Source of the DNA: Bog-159 sp963818855
Lineage (GTDB): Bacteria > Acidobacteriota > Terriglobia > Bryobacterales > Bryobacteraceae
NCBI GenBank assembly: GCA_963818855.1
Contig: CAWFUH010000003.1
Span: forward strand, 868,001-932,000
Direction: 5' to 3'
Length of the DNA: 64,000 nucleotides
In this document: positions 35,345 through 44,372 of the stretch, piece by piece
How positions within the stretch are numbered: position 1 is the first letter of the stretch
How the letters are laid out: the number at the start of each line of letters is the position of its first letter
Made by a program: the position numbers and the translations under genes
Notes under the pieces: generated by a model
Told to the model about the DNA's origin: nothing
What the model saw: the letters and a program-made list of their open reading frames with translations, nothing else
Databases searched by the model: none

Positions 35345-36475
35345 CTACAGAATCCCGATCTGGTGCGATGGCCCGTCAAGCGTCCGGAAGCCCGCTGACA
35401 ACGTTTCGCCCCCGGCGCGCGTCAGTTCCTTGTTTCCCCAATAAGGACGGATGGCGTTCCACGAAATCAGATTAGGCTTTTGGAAAGGACGCCGCACGTG
35501 GTCGATTGGCTCCCCCCGGACTTCGATTTCATCGAGCGTAGCCGGCCGCAACCCGGCCTTGTTCGCCCAGCCGAAAGTGGGGATCTCTGTAGGCTCGAAT
35601 CCCATGACGCTGGCGGCCACCATGTCCGCCGCCACCGGGTTGGTGCCGGCCACGATGACTTCCATCGGGAACACCTTGCCCATGGACGGTCCGTTACCCT
35701 CCATCGCCATCGAACCGTCAATCACCACCAGGCCGAGCTTATTGGCGCGCACCAAATCGACTACTACCGCCGATGCGGCGGTGGGTTCCACGCGCGACGC
35801 CAGGTCGTGCATGTGGCCGCGCACCGACTGGTATACGGTTCCCGGAAAGGTGCCGATCAGGTTCTTCATACCCAGCGTCACGGTGGCCAACTGGTGGGTC
35901 TTCATCATCGGCACGGAGCACAGCATATCGACTTCAGCCAGGCTTCTGTGCAGTGTGATCTTGTCGAAAACAAATCCGCCGGGAACATCGACATCCACCA
36001 GGTCGCCCGAGTGCAGGTTCACCAGCGGCACGCGCAGCGTTTTGGCCAGATCCGTGTAGCCGAGTTGGTCAAACACGTACTGCTGCATGGGGTCCAGGAT
36101 TTCGCGCTTGCGCGTGCGGTAAATGCCGGTCCCGAGTACGTTGAATTTCGGGGCGGCAGCCGATCCTTCGCCGATGGATACCTGCTTTCCGGCTCGCAGC
36201 ATGGTTTCGGCAAGCGCCCGCACGACTGCGAGCTTGGTAGTGGCTTCCGCCTGAGTGGACACCAGGTTGGGTTTCAGCATCACGGACTGCACGCCCCTGG
36301 TGACCCGCTTGATGCCGCCCAGAAGGTCGATCGCCTTTTCCACCGCCATGGCGATTTTACCGTTCTGTATACGGACGATACTGACGACCGGTTTCGTCCC
36401 GGCCTTGGCAGGCAGCGGAACGGATGCCAGCGCGGCGCCGGTTAGGAGGAACTCTCTGCGGCTGAATTGCGCCAT
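35345..36475 (-). CDS. Tat-exported DUF362 domain protein
   Basis: 376 aa. A twin-arginine signal opens the protein (FSRREFLLTGAALASVPLPA). The DUF362 body has VMLKPNLVS, ALAETMLRAGKQVSIGEGSA, VPMMKTHQLATVTLGMKNLIG and GTNPVAADMVAASVMGFEP. In other proteins DUF362 is linked with Fe-S electron transfer or redox cofactor handling; no extra ferredoxin cysteines are visible here. The gene faces the OsmC/sigma relic and shares the upstream gap with the radical SAM gene in tandem, 79 bp apart. Function unknown. Confidence 0.82.
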   Translation of the reverse strand: MAQFSRREFLLTGAALASVPLPAKAGTKPVVSIVRIQNGKIAMAVEKAIDLLGGIKRVTRGVQSVMLKPNLVSTQAEATTKLAVVRALAETMLRAGKQVSIGEGSAAAPKFNVLGTGIYRTRKREILDPMQQYVFDQLGYTDLAKTLRVPLVNLHSGDLVDVDVPGGFVFDKITLHRSLAEVDMLCSVPMMKTHQLATVTLGMKNLIGTFPGTVYQSVRGHMHDLASRVEPTAASAVVVDLVRANKLGLVVIDGSMAMEGNGPSMGKVFPMEVIVAGTNPVAADMVAASVMGFEPTEIPTFGWANKAGLRPATLDEIEVRGEPIDHVRRPFQKPNLISWNAIRPYWGNKELTRAGGETLSAGFRTLDGPSHQIGIL

Positions 36476-36554
36476 AACAGAATATTACCTCTTGAACTCT
36501 ATATTACGCTTTCCTGGCGAGACTGGTGCGCGGATTCTGGGAAGCGGCCGCCGG

Positions 36555-37625
36555 CTATCCCGCCAGCGCTTCCGCCAGGTGCGGCTGATACACGCAGCGC
36601 GGATCCTCAGCCAGATAGTTCCCCGTCAGCGCATAAGCCCGCGCGCGCGACCCGCCGCACACCTTCTGATACTCGCAGACGCCGCACTTGCCTTCGCGCT
36701 GATTCACGTCGCGCAGCGAGCGGAACAGGCTGGAATTCTGGTACACGTCGGTGAGTGAATCGCGCAGCACGTTGCCCGCTGTGACGGGCAGGAACCCGCT
36801 GGGAAAAATCTCGCCGGTGTGCGACACGAACACGAACCCCTTGCCGTCGCTGACGCCCGCCGTACGCCACATCACCGCGCCGGCCTTTTCGCTCTCCGGC
36901 AGCGACCGGTGTTCGGCTTTCATGCGCTGCGCCACGAAACGCCGATAGTGCATCGCTTCCGTGGTCTTGATGGCGAACGGCGCGGTCTTCGACAGCTCGT
37001 ACATGAAATCGAATACCTGCTCGTATTCGGCCGCCGCCAGGTCGTCGTTCTCGAGCGCGCGCCCCGTCACGATCAGGAAAAACAGGCTCCACATTTTCGT
37101 GGCCACGGCTTCGGCGATCCTTGCCATTTCCGGCAGCCGCGCCATATTACGGCGCGTCACGGTGGTCTGGAACTGCGTCTCCAGGCCGATCTTCTTCGCA
37201 TGATACAGCGCCAGCATGGCCCGGTCGAAAGTGCCCGGAACGCCGCGGAACTCGTCGTGCGATTTGGCGTCGGGTCCATCCAGACTGATCGCCATGCGCG
37301 AAACTCCGCACTCCTGGAAGCGGTCGATAGCTTCTTCGGTGAGCAACGGCGTAGCGCTGGGGGTCACATTGGTGCGCAGCCCGATCCGCACGCTGTGGCG
37401 GATCAGGTCATAGATGTCGGGGCGCTTCAGCGGATCGCCGCCGGTGAAAACCAGCAGCGGATTGCCGAACGATTTGATCTCGTCGAGCAGCTCGAAACCC
37501 TGCGCGGTATTAAGCTCCTGTGGATGGCGGGCCGACTGGGCGGATGCGCGGCAGTGTACGCAGGCCAGGTCACACGCCTGGGTGACTTCCCAGATCACGA
37601 GCATGGGTGCTTGGTCGAAATTCAT
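36555..37625 (-). CDS. Radical SAM/SPASM protein (NirJ/AhbD-like)
   Basis: 356 aa. The radical SAM cluster motif is C-x3-C-x2-C (CDLACVHC) near residue 18, followed by FTGGDPLKRPDI and SLDGPDAKSHDEFRG. The C-terminal SPASM-type cysteines are in KCGVCEYQKVCGGSRARA and DPRC. Overall it fits the subgroup of haem-modifying NirJ/AhbD and related TIGR04053-like proteins. Members use a 5'-deoxyadenosyl radical to modify a tetrapyrrole or a peptide. No haem-synthesis or peptide-precursor gene is next to it, so the substrate is open. All cluster ligands are present. Confidence 0.85.
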   Translation of the reverse strand: MNFDQAPMLVIWEVTQACDLACVHCRASAQSARHPQELNTAQGFELLDEIKSFGNPLLVFTGGDPLKRPDIYDLIRHSVRIGLRTNVTPSATPLLTEEAIDRFQECGVSRMAISLDGPDAKSHDEFRGVPGTFDRAMLALYHAKKIGLETQFQTTVTRRNMARLPEMARIAEAVATKMWSLFFLIVTGRALENDDLAAAEYEQVFDFMYELSKTAPFAIKTTEAMHYRRFVAQRMKAEHRSLPESEKAGAVMWRTAGVSDGKGFVFVSHTGEIFPSGFLPVTAGNVLRDSLTDVYQNSSLFRSLRDVNQREGKCGVCEYQKVCGGSRARAYALTGNYLAEDPRCVYQPHLAEALAG

Positions 37626-37789
37626 CGGATACCCCTCCTATCGCAACCGTGATGTAACTGGGCAGCAATTGGACCGCCATGCGCACTCACTGAAATTGAA
37701 GGGGATTGTGGTCACCAAAGCGTGCCAGTGCGCGAAATCACCCAGCGCTGTCGTTTGACTGCACCGCCCCTCTCCGCTATCCTGTCCTA

Positions 37790-39199
37790 TTGTCCAGCGC
37801 TGAGCCTGCCACCTCCGAAGCCAAGCCGCAGCTGAAACGCGCCCTCGGCCCCTGGGACCTGACCTTCCTCTGCGTCGTGGCCATCGCCAACCTGAACCTC
37901 GTTCCCGTGATTGCCGCCAGCGGGCCGATCACCGTCTGGCTCTGGCTGGCCGCGCTGGTCTTCTTTCTGGTGCCGCAAGGGATCACGGTTATCGAACTGG
38001 CGCATCGTCATCCTGCCGAAGGCGGACTCTACGTATGGACCAAAGACGCGTTCGGCGATTTCCATGCGTTCCTGTGCGGCTGGTCCTATTGGACCGCCAA
38101 CCTGTTTTACCTGCCCACGCTGCTCTTCTATCTGGGCGGCATCCTGGCCTACGCGGGACCAAAGAGCATCGCCGGCCTGGCCGACAAACCGGTCTTCTTT
38201 TTCCTGCTGACCGTTGGCTTGCTCTGGCTGACGGCGTGGCTCAACATTCGCGGCATCGGCGTGGGGAAGTGGGTCAACAATTCGGGCGGCTGGGGCACTT
38301 TGATCGGCGCCGCGGTGCTGGTATCGCTGGGCTTGGCGGTGGTGTGGCGGCACGGGGTGGCGCTGCCGGCCTCCAGTTTCGCCATCCGCGGCCTCGACTG
38401 GAGCATCATGGCCTCTTTCGGTGTGATCTGCTTCGGACTGGTCGGCCTGGAACTCGGCCCGGTGATGGGCGACGAGATCCGCGACCCGCGCCGCAGCGTG
38501 CCACAGGGTACCTTCCGCGGCGGCGTGCTGGCCGGGTTGGTTTATGTGACCGCTACGCTGGCATTGCTGCTGGCGGTGCCGCAACAAGAGGTGAAAGTGT
38601 TACAGGGCATCCTACAGGCAGTGGACAAGATGACCGCCATGGGAGTCGGCGCCCGCTGGATGCTGATCGCCCTGGCCGTGGTTCTGGTGGTAGCCATCGC
38701 GGGCGCCACATCGGCGTGGCTGGGCGGATCGGCGCGCATTATCTTCGTATCGGGCATCGATCGCTACATGCCGAAAGCGCTGGGCAAGGTGCACCCCAAA
38801 TACGCCACTCCGCACGTCGCGTTGCTGGCCATCGCGGTCCTTTCCTCCCTGCTGGTGACCATGAGCTTCATCGGCGCCGGGGTGAAGGAAGCTTACGTGA
38901 CATTATTGGATCTTGCCGTTGTATTGCAGATGATCTCGTTCCTTTATCTGTTTGCCACCATGGCGAAGGTGGCCTTTTCGCGTACGGCCGGCGACGGATT
39001 CTATGGCAAAGCGCGGCTGCGGTTCGCGGCCATCGGCGGACTGGCGACCACCATCCTCGGCGGCGCGGTGGCGTTCGTGCCGCCCCGGCAAGTCGATTCC
39101 GTGTGGCGCTTCGAACTGAAAATGGTCGTGAACTGCACCGTGTTCATGGGACTGGCAGCCGGGCTGTTCTGGTATTACTCGCGCCGGCGCGCGGGATAA
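37790..39199 (+). CDS. APC-family amino acid permease
   Basis: About 470 aa if the TTG at 37790 is used; the open frame begins at 37706, but its first residues look non-coding and no strong ribosome site marks either, so the start is uncertain. About twelve membrane helices are visible. The first conserved segment is LGPWDLTFLCVVAIANLNLV, with later EGGLYVWTKDAFGDFHAFLCG and GDEIRDPRRSVPQGTFRGG, as in glutamate/GABA-type APC transporters. The next gene, a succinate-semialdehyde dehydrogenase, starts 7 bp downstream, so uptake of GABA or a related amino acid is a reasonable inference. Confidence 0.85.
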   Translation: MSSAEPATSEAKPQLKRALGPWDLTFLCVVAIANLNLVPVIAASGPITVWLWLAALVFFLVPQGITVIELAHRHPAEGGLYVWTKDAFGDFHAFLCGWSYWTANLFYLPTLLFYLGGILAYAGPKSIAGLADKPVFFFLLTVGLLWLTAWLNIRGIGVGKWVNNSGGWGTLIGAAVLVSLGLAVVWRHGVALPASSFAIRGLDWSIMASFGVICFGLVGLELGPVMGDEIRDPRRSVPQGTFRGGVLAGLVYVTATLALLLAVPQQEVKVLQGILQAVDKMTAMGVGARWMLIALAVVLVVAIAGATSAWLGGSARIIFVSGIDRYMPKALGKVHPKYATPHVALLAIAVLSSLLVTMSFIGAGVKEAYVTLLDLAVVLQMISFLYLFATMAKVAFSRTAGDGFYGKARLRFAAIGGLATTILGGAVAFVPPRQVDSVWRFELKMVVNCTVFMGLAAGLFWYYSRRRAG

Positions 39200-39206
39200 T
39201 TGTTGC

Positions 39207-40571
39207 ATGGCCATCGCCTCCATCAACCCGGCCTCCGGCGTTACGCTGCAGGTCTTCGAGCCGCTTTCCGCCGCGGTGCTCGAGCAAAAGCTGGCGCTCG
39301 CGGGCGCTACGTTCCAGAGTTACCGCAAGACGTCCTTTGCGGCGCGCGCGCAGTGGCTGAGCAATGCCGCCCGCATCCTTGAAGACGACAAGCAGGAATA
39401 CGGCCGCATTATGACGATGGAGATGGGCAAGACGCTCAAATCCGCGGTCGCCGAAGCGGAGAAATGCGCCTGGGCCTGCCGGTATTATGCGGAAAATGGC
39501 GAGCGCCACCTGGCAGACGAAATCATCTCGACCAATGCAGCGCGCAGCTTCGTCCGTTATCAGCCGATCGGTCCGGTGCTGGCGGTAATGCCCTGGAATT
39601 TTCCGTTCTGGCAAGTGTTCCGTTTCGCGGCGCCCGCGCTGATGGCGGGCAATGTCGGGCTGCTGAAACATTCTTCGAATGTGCCACAATGCGCTCTGGC
39701 GATCGAAGACATCCTACGGCGCGCGGGCTTTCCGGATGGCGCGTTCCAGACTTTGCTGATCGGTTCGGATCAGACTGCCGCGGTGATAGCCGACGATCGC
39801 GTGGCCGCCGCCACACTCACGGGCAGCGAACCGGCGGGACGCGCGGTGGCCAGCCAGTGCGGCGATCGCATCAAGAAGACGGTGCTCGAACTCGGCGGCA
39901 GCGATCCCTTCATCGTGATGCCCAGCGCGGATGCCGGTGAGGCGATGGCGACGGCGGTGAAGGCGCGCACCATCAACAATGGACAGTCGTGCATTGCGGC
40001 CAAGCGCTTCATTGTTGCAGCGGATCTGTACGACGAATTCGAGCGGCGCTTCATCGAGACCATGAAGGCGTTACGGGTCGGCGACCCCATGGCGCCTGAG
40101 ACCGATGTGGGGCCGCTCGCGACTGGCGCCATCCGCGATGAACTGCAGCAGCAGGTCGAGCGGGCGGTGGCCGCCGGAGCGCGGGTGCTGCTGGGTGGTC
40201 ACAAAATCGATGGGCCGGGCTATTTCTACGAACCCACGGTACTGGCGGGCGTCCCGCGCCAATCGGACGTCTTCCGCGAAGAGTTCTTCGGCCCGGTGGC
40301 CATGCTGTTTCGCGTGCGCGACGCAGGCGAGGCCATCGAACTGGCAAACGATTCCCCGTTCGGGCTGGGATCGAGCGTCTGGACGCGCGAACCCGCCGAG
40401 CAGTCGCGCTTCATCGATGAAATTCAGGCGGGCGCGGTTTTTGTGAACGGCATGGTGGCGTCGGATCCCCGGCTACCCTTCGGTGGGGTGAAACGCTCAG
40501 GCTACGGCCGCGAACTGGGAGTGTTCGGTATCCGCGAATTCGTTAACGTGAAGACCGTCTGGTGCAAGTGA
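39207..40571 (+). CDS. NAD(P)-dependent succinate-semialdehyde dehydrogenase
   Basis: 454 aa, the length of the short SSADH (Sad/YneI) class. Motifs of the aldehyde dehydrogenase superfamily are present: MPWNFPFWQVFR, LELGGSDPFIV with the general-base glutamate, NNGQSCIAAKR with the nucleophile C262, and EEFFGPVAM near the C-terminus. It oxidises succinate semialdehyde to succinate, the last step of GABA breakdown. It forms an operon with the permease directly upstream. No GABA transaminase gene is in the window. The exact aldehyde is inferred from class and context. Confidence 0.88.
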   Translation: MAIASINPASGVTLQVFEPLSAAVLEQKLALAGATFQSYRKTSFAARAQWLSNAARILEDDKQEYGRIMTMEMGKTLKSAVAEAEKCAWACRYYAENGERHLADEIISTNAARSFVRYQPIGPVLAVMPWNFPFWQVFRFAAPALMAGNVGLLKHSSNVPQCALAIEDILRRAGFPDGAFQTLLIGSDQTAAVIADDRVAAATLTGSEPAGRAVASQCGDRIKKTVLELGGSDPFIVMPSADAGEAMATAVKARTINNGQSCIAAKRFIVAADLYDEFERRFIETMKALRVGDPMAPETDVGPLATGAIRDELQQQVERAVAAGARVLLGGHKIDGPGYFYEPTVLAGVPRQSDVFREEFFGPVAMLFRVRDAGEAIELANDSPFGLGSSVWTREPAEQSRFIDEIQAGAVFVNGMVASDPRLPFGGVKRSGYGRELGVFGIREFVNVKTVWCK

Positions 40572-40591
40572 CGGCGGGACTTGCCATGCTG

Positions 40592-40606
40592 CTAGCATTT
40601 TGCTAG
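40592..40606. promoter_or_regulatory. Likely HigA operator (inverted repeat)
   Basis: CTAGCA-TTT-TGCTAG, a perfect 6-bp inverted repeat with a 3-nt centre, ends 8 bp before the toxin start. Position and symmetry fit an antitoxin binding site that also covers the ribosome-binding region. Confidence 0.55.
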
Positions 40607-40614
40607 GATAGTCC

Positions 40615-40908
40615 TTGAACGTTATCAGCAGGCGCGGACTCCTCGATCGCGCAGCCAAGTACCCGGATGCCAGATCGGCGCTGCAGGTGTGGTACGACGC
40701 GGCTGTCGCTTCGGATTGGAGTAGCCTCGATGAGGTTCGCGCGGCGTTTCCGGCGACGGATATGGTAGGGGACCTGGCAATCTTTAACATCCGCGGTAAC
40801 CGCTACCGCCTGATCGTCCGCATGGTCTTCCGATACAGGCGGATCTACATCAAAGAGTTCCTCACGCACGCTGCGTACGACAAGGGAAGGTGGAAGAAAT
40901 GGCTGTAG
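40615..40908 (+). CDS. higB: HigB-family toxin (mRNA interferase)
   Basis: 97 aa starting at a TTG at 40615 with AGGA 7 nt upstream. The fold family is recognisable from FPATDMVGDLAIFNIRGN, YRLIVRMVFRYRRIYIKEF and the C-terminal THAAYDKGRWKKW. HigB toxins cut mRNA on the ribosome. Unlike the RelE-like gene at 8255-8617 it is intact. Its stop overlaps the start of the antitoxin gene by 10 nt, with the toxin-first order typical of higBA. It sits directly behind the dehydrogenase gene but has its own putative operator. Confidence 0.88.
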   Translation: MNVISRRGLLDRAAKYPDARSALQVWYDAAVASDWSSLDEVRAAFPATDMVGDLAIFNIRGNRYRLIVRMVFRYRRIYIKEFLTHAAYDKGRWKKWL

Positions 40909-41303
40909 CCACGATCGACAAGCGCACCTATGCCAAGCTTCTGACGCGCGTGCTTCCGCAGGTCATCGCCACGGAAGATGAGAATCAGCGGATGATCGCG
41001 GAGTTAGAAAAGCTCGATACGCGTGGCCGGCCGCTCACCCTGGAAGAAGAGCGTCTGGCTCTGTTGATGAGCCTGTTGATCCGTCAGTTTGAGGAATCGC
41101 GTTACGCTCTGGGGCACGCCGAGCCTATTGAGGCGCTGCGCGTCCTCATGGAATCGCGCGGACTGCGGCAACGCGACCTGATTCCGGTATTTGGGTCCAG
41201 CAGCGTAGCTTCGGACGTGCTCAACGGGAAGCGCGCGTTGAGCAAGACGCACATACGTAAGCTCGCCGAATACTTCCATGTCCCCGCCAGCTTGTTCATT
41301 TAG
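40899..41303 (+). CDS. higA: HigA-family HTH antitoxin
   Basis: 134 aa from the ATG at 40899; an ATG at 40890 three codons earlier is equally possible. The N-terminal half is helical (KRTYAKLLTRVLPQVI). The C-terminal half holds an XRE-like helix-turn-helix (RVLMESRGLRQRDLIPVFGSS then VLNGKRALSKTHIRKLAEYF). It binds the inverted repeat upstream of higB and blocks the toxin. The gene ends 22 bp before a double-hairpin repeat, and a permease gene converges from the other side. Confidence 0.87.
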   Translation: MAVATIDKRTYAKLLTRVLPQVIATEDENQRMIAELEKLDTRGRPLTLEEERLALLMSLLIRQFEESRYALGHAEPIEALRVLMESRGLRQRDLIPVFGSSSVASDVLNGKRALSKTHIRKLAEYFHVPASLFI

Positions 41304-41324
41304 TGAACTTCGGAAAATTGTATG

Positions 41325-41361
41325 GCGGGTCTGGAGACCCGCCGCAGGACTGGAGTCCTGC
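41325..41361. repeat. Double-hairpin intergenic repeat, copy 2
   Basis: GCGGGTCT-GG-AGACCCGC and GCAGGACT-GG-AGTCCTGC with a one-base spacer (C here, T at 20595). The identity continues into CCCCAC downstream. Like copy 1 it separates two convergent genes (higA and the permease gene). Confidence 0.85.
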
Positions 41362-41374
41362 CCCACGGCAAAAC

Positions 41375-42976
41375 TCATGTCTTGCTGACGGGTTCCGGCG
41401 CTGGCTGTTGCAGCCGGCTATGGTAGCGGCCGTACGAGAAATAGATAAACAAGCCGATGATCAGCCAGCCGATCAGCCGCGCCCAGTTAAGCCAGCCCAG
41501 CTTGTACATCATGTAACCGTTGAAACCGATGCCCAGGATGGGAACCAGCGGCACCCATGGCGTGCGGAACGGCCGCGGCTGTGCGGGGTTGGTTCGGCGC
41601 AGTATCATCACGGCGGTGCACACGATCACAAACGCCAGCAGCGTGCCGATGTTAACCATCTTTCCGATGTCATCGATCGGGGTGATGCTGCCCACCACGG
41701 CGGCCAGCAAGCCCACCAGAATGGTGTTCTTCCAGGGCGTCCGGAATTTCGGATGAATAGCGGCAAAAAACTTCTTCGGAAGCAGACCGTCGTTGGCCAT
41801 CGAATAGAGCACGCGCGTCTGGCCCAGCAGCATCACCAGCATCACGCTGGTGAGTCCTGCCAGCGCGCCGAAGGTGATTATGTGTGAGGCGCCGGTGAGA
41901 CCGCGATCGAGAAACGCGCGGGCCACGGGTGCTTCAATATTGATCTCGCGCCACGGCACCATACCGGTGAGCACCGCCGCCACCAGAATATACAGCACCG
42001 TGCAGACCAGCAGCGATGTGATGATGCCGATGGGTAAATCCCGCTGCGGATTCTTGGCCTCCTGCGCGGTGGTGGATACGGCATCGAATCCGATATACGC
42101 AAAGAAGATGTATGCGGCGCCCGCGCCGATGCCCGAGAAGCCGTACGGCGCGAAGGAACCCCAGTCCGAGCCCCAGTTCGCGGTGCTCACGTACCGTATC
42201 CCGAGAACCACGACGAACAGCACCACCGATACCTTGATGACCACGATGGTGGTGTTGAACCGGGCGCTCTCTTTGATGCCCAGCACCAGGATCCCGGTGA
42301 TGATCAACGCGATGCAGAATGCCGGCAGGTTGAATCCGACGGGTACGCCGAAGATGGTGGGTGCACTCAACAGTTCGGTGGCACGCCGCACCAACTCCGG
42401 CGAGTGCGCTGAGGATACGTCTATCACCTTGTTGAGAAAAGCCTGGGTGCCCGGCGCCACGCTTGGATCGGCAGCCTGCACCATCTGCCGCGCCACCGTG
42501 CCCTCCGCCGTGCGCAGTGCCGTCCAGTGGTCGTACGACAGCCACAGCGGCATGTGGATGTGGAATATGTTCAGCATCTCGACGAAATGGTTCGACCAGC
42601 CGGACGACACCGTGCTCGCGCCCATGGCATACTCGAGCGTCAGGTCCCAGCCGATGATCCAGGCAAACAGTTCGCCCAACGTGGCGTATGCGTAAGTGTA
42701 GGCGCTGCCGGCCAGCGGGATCATGGCCGCGAATTCGGCGTAACACAAACCCGCGAACGCGCATCCCAAGCCGGACAGCACGAACGAGAGCATCAGCCCT
42801 GGTCCCGCGTAGTGTGCGCCCAGGCCGGCCATCACAAAGATTCCGGCGCCGATGACTGCTCCCACACCCAGCGCCGTAAGTTGAAACGGTCCCAACGTAC
42901 GCTTCAGGCTGTGCGAGCCGGATTCCTGCGCCTCGCGCATCAGCATGCTCATCGACTTGGTTGCAAACAGATTCAT
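41375..42976 (-). CDS. APC-family cationic amino acid transporter
   Basis: 533 aa from the ATG at 42974-42976, with AGAGG 7 nt upstream; the longer frame lacks a ribosome site. Family motifs are LKRTLGPFQLTALGVGAVIGAG, CYAEFAAMIPLAGSAYTYAY, FFAYIGFDAVSTTAQEAKNP and RTNPAQPRPFRTPWVPLVP. The pattern matches the CAT/YfnA-type branch with 12-14 helices. A long periplasmic loop (residues 135-200) separates two helices. It starts 1 nt after the stop of the other permease, so both are in one transcript. The exact amino acid is not predictable. Confidence 0.88.
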   Translation of the reverse strand: MNLFATKSMSMLMREAQESGSHSLKRTLGPFQLTALGVGAVIGAGIFVMAGLGAHYAGPGLMLSFVLSGLGCAFAGLCYAEFAAMIPLAGSAYTYAYATLGELFAWIIGWDLTLEYAMGASTVSSGWSNHFVEMLNIFHIHMPLWLSYDHWTALRTAEGTVARQMVQAADPSVAPGTQAFLNKVIDVSSAHSPELVRRATELLSAPTIFGVPVGFNLPAFCIALIITGILVLGIKESARFNTTIVVIKVSVVLFVVVLGIRYVSTANWGSDWGSFAPYGFSGIGAGAAYIFFAYIGFDAVSTTAQEAKNPQRDLPIGIITSLLVCTVLYILVAAVLTGMVPWREINIEAPVARAFLDRGLTGASHIITFGALAGLTSVMLVMLLGQTRVLYSMANDGLLPKKFFAAIHPKFRTPWKNTILVGLLAAVVGSITPIDDIGKMVNIGTLLAFVIVCTAVMILRRTNPAQPRPFRTPWVPLVPILGIGFNGYMMYKLGWLNWARLIGWLIIGLFIYFSYGRYHSRLQQPAPEPVSKT

Positions 42977-42977
42977 G

Positions 42978-44372
42978 TCAGACCTCTGATTTCGGTTTCC
43001 AAATAAAATACACGGGCACACCCAGCAGCACGATGATCAGCCCGGGCCAGGTGTAGTTCGGCTTGTAAGCCAGCAACAGGACCTCGATGGTAGCCGCCGC
43101 CAGGATATACAAAGCCGGCAGCACTGGATAGCCGAACGCTTTGTAAGGCCTATCCAGCCCGGGGCGCGTGCGGCGCAGCACGAAGACGCCGGCGATCGTC
43201 AGGATATAGAAAACTAACACAGCGAAGATCACATAGTCCAGCAGGTCGTTGTAAGTACCGCTCAAGGTCAGCAGCATGGCCCAGACGCCTTGGATGGCCA
43301 GCGCGAACACCGGCGCATGGTTCCGTGCATCCAACGCGCCGGCCTTGCGGAAGAACAGGCCGTCGAGCGCCATGGCGTAATACACCCGCGCGCCCGACAG
43401 GAGCAGTCCGTTCACGCAGCCAAAACAGGAGACCATGATGGCCGCGGCCATGATGCCGACGCCGGCCGGGCCGAGAATCTGCTTCATGGCGGCGGTGGCC
43501 ACCCGATCCTCCGGCGCGTGCTGGATAGCTTCGAAGGGGAGCACGTTCAGGTACACCAGGTTGGCTCCCAGATATAGCGCCATCACGATGGCTACGCCGA
43601 GCGCCAGCGAAATCGGCAGGTTACGGCGCGGATTGCGCACCTCGCCCGCCGTGAACGTTACGTTATTCCAGGCGTCCGCCGAAAAAAGCGATCCTACCAT
43701 GGCCACGCCCACCAGCCGCACCACGTGCATGGTCCATCCCGCGCCGTCCCAAAGGTGGCCGAAATTCCGAGCCACGGCTGCCGGATTCCGCCCAAGTAAA
43801 AAACCGATCGCTACCAGGCCCAGCAGCGCGGCGGTTTTGGCAATTGTGAAAACGTTCTGCACCACCGCGCCGGTTCGGATGCCGCGCATATTCACCACGC
43901 TCAGCAGCCCTAACACCGCGATGGCAACAAGCTGCTGGGTGCTCAGCCCGATTTTACCGGTGCCGATCAAGTGATTCTGTGCCGAGATCCACGGTACAAA
44001 CACGCCGGCAAACTTGGCGAAAGCCACCGCCACCGCAGCCGCCGTGCCCGTCTGGATTACCAGGAACAGCGTCCAGCCGTACAGGAAGCCGCTAAGGGGT
44101 CCGAAGGCTTCCCGCAGGTAGACGTACTGGCCGCCCGCCTGCGGCATGGCCGCTGCGAGTTCGCCATAGCTCAGCGCCGCGATCAGCGTCAGTACCGCGG
44201 TCGCCACCCAAGTCATCAGCAGCAAGCCGGGTGAATTCACCTGCCGCCCAATATCTGCGGATACAATAAAGATACCCGAGCCGATCATCGACCCCACCAC
44301 CAGGGTGGTCGAATCCATCAGCCCCAAGCCCTTGATCAGGCCTGTCTTTACTTCATTGCTAGTTGTTGCCAT
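42978..44372 (-). CDS. APC-family amino acid permease (LAT/YkbA-like)
   Basis: 464 aa from the ATG at 44370-44372; a longer open frame reaches 44639 but runs antiparallel-free through thiE and has no start signal. Twelve helices, with GLMDSTTLVVGSMIGSGIFI, ALSYGELAAAMPQAGGQYVY and FTAGEVRNPRRNLP. This resembles the LAT-type exchangers and serine/threonine exchangers. It overlaps the end of thiE by 25 bp. A second permease follows after 1 nt. Co-transcription with a secreted-type S9 peptidase suggests uptake of peptide breakdown products. Confidence 0.87.
   Translation of the reverse strand: MATTSNEVKTGLIKGLGLMDSTTLVVGSMIGSGIFIVSADIGRQVNSPGLLLMTWVATAVLTLIAALSYGELAAAMPQAGGQYVYLREAFGPLSGFLYGWTLFLVIQTGTAAAVAVAFAKFAGVFVPWISAQNHLIGTGKIGLSTQQLVAIAVLGLLSVVNMRGIRTGAVVQNVFTIAKTAALLGLVAIGFLLGRNPAAVARNFGHLWDGAGWTMHVVRLVGVAMVGSLFSADAWNNVTFTAGEVRNPRRNLPISLALGVAIVMALYLGANLVYLNVLPFEAIQHAPEDRVATAAMKQILGPAGVGIMAAAIMVSCFGCVNGLLLSGARVYYAMALDGLFFRKAGALDARNHAPVFALAIQGVWAMLLTLSGTYNDLLDYVIFAVLVFYILTIAGVFVLRRTRPGLDRPYKAFGYPVLPALYILAAATIEVLLLAYKPNYTWPGLIIVLLGVPVYFIWKPKSEV

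Noticed and set aside
35480..36445. 321-aa open frame antisense to the DUF362 gene
   Set aside because: Shadow of a well-supported gene with Tat signal on the other strand.
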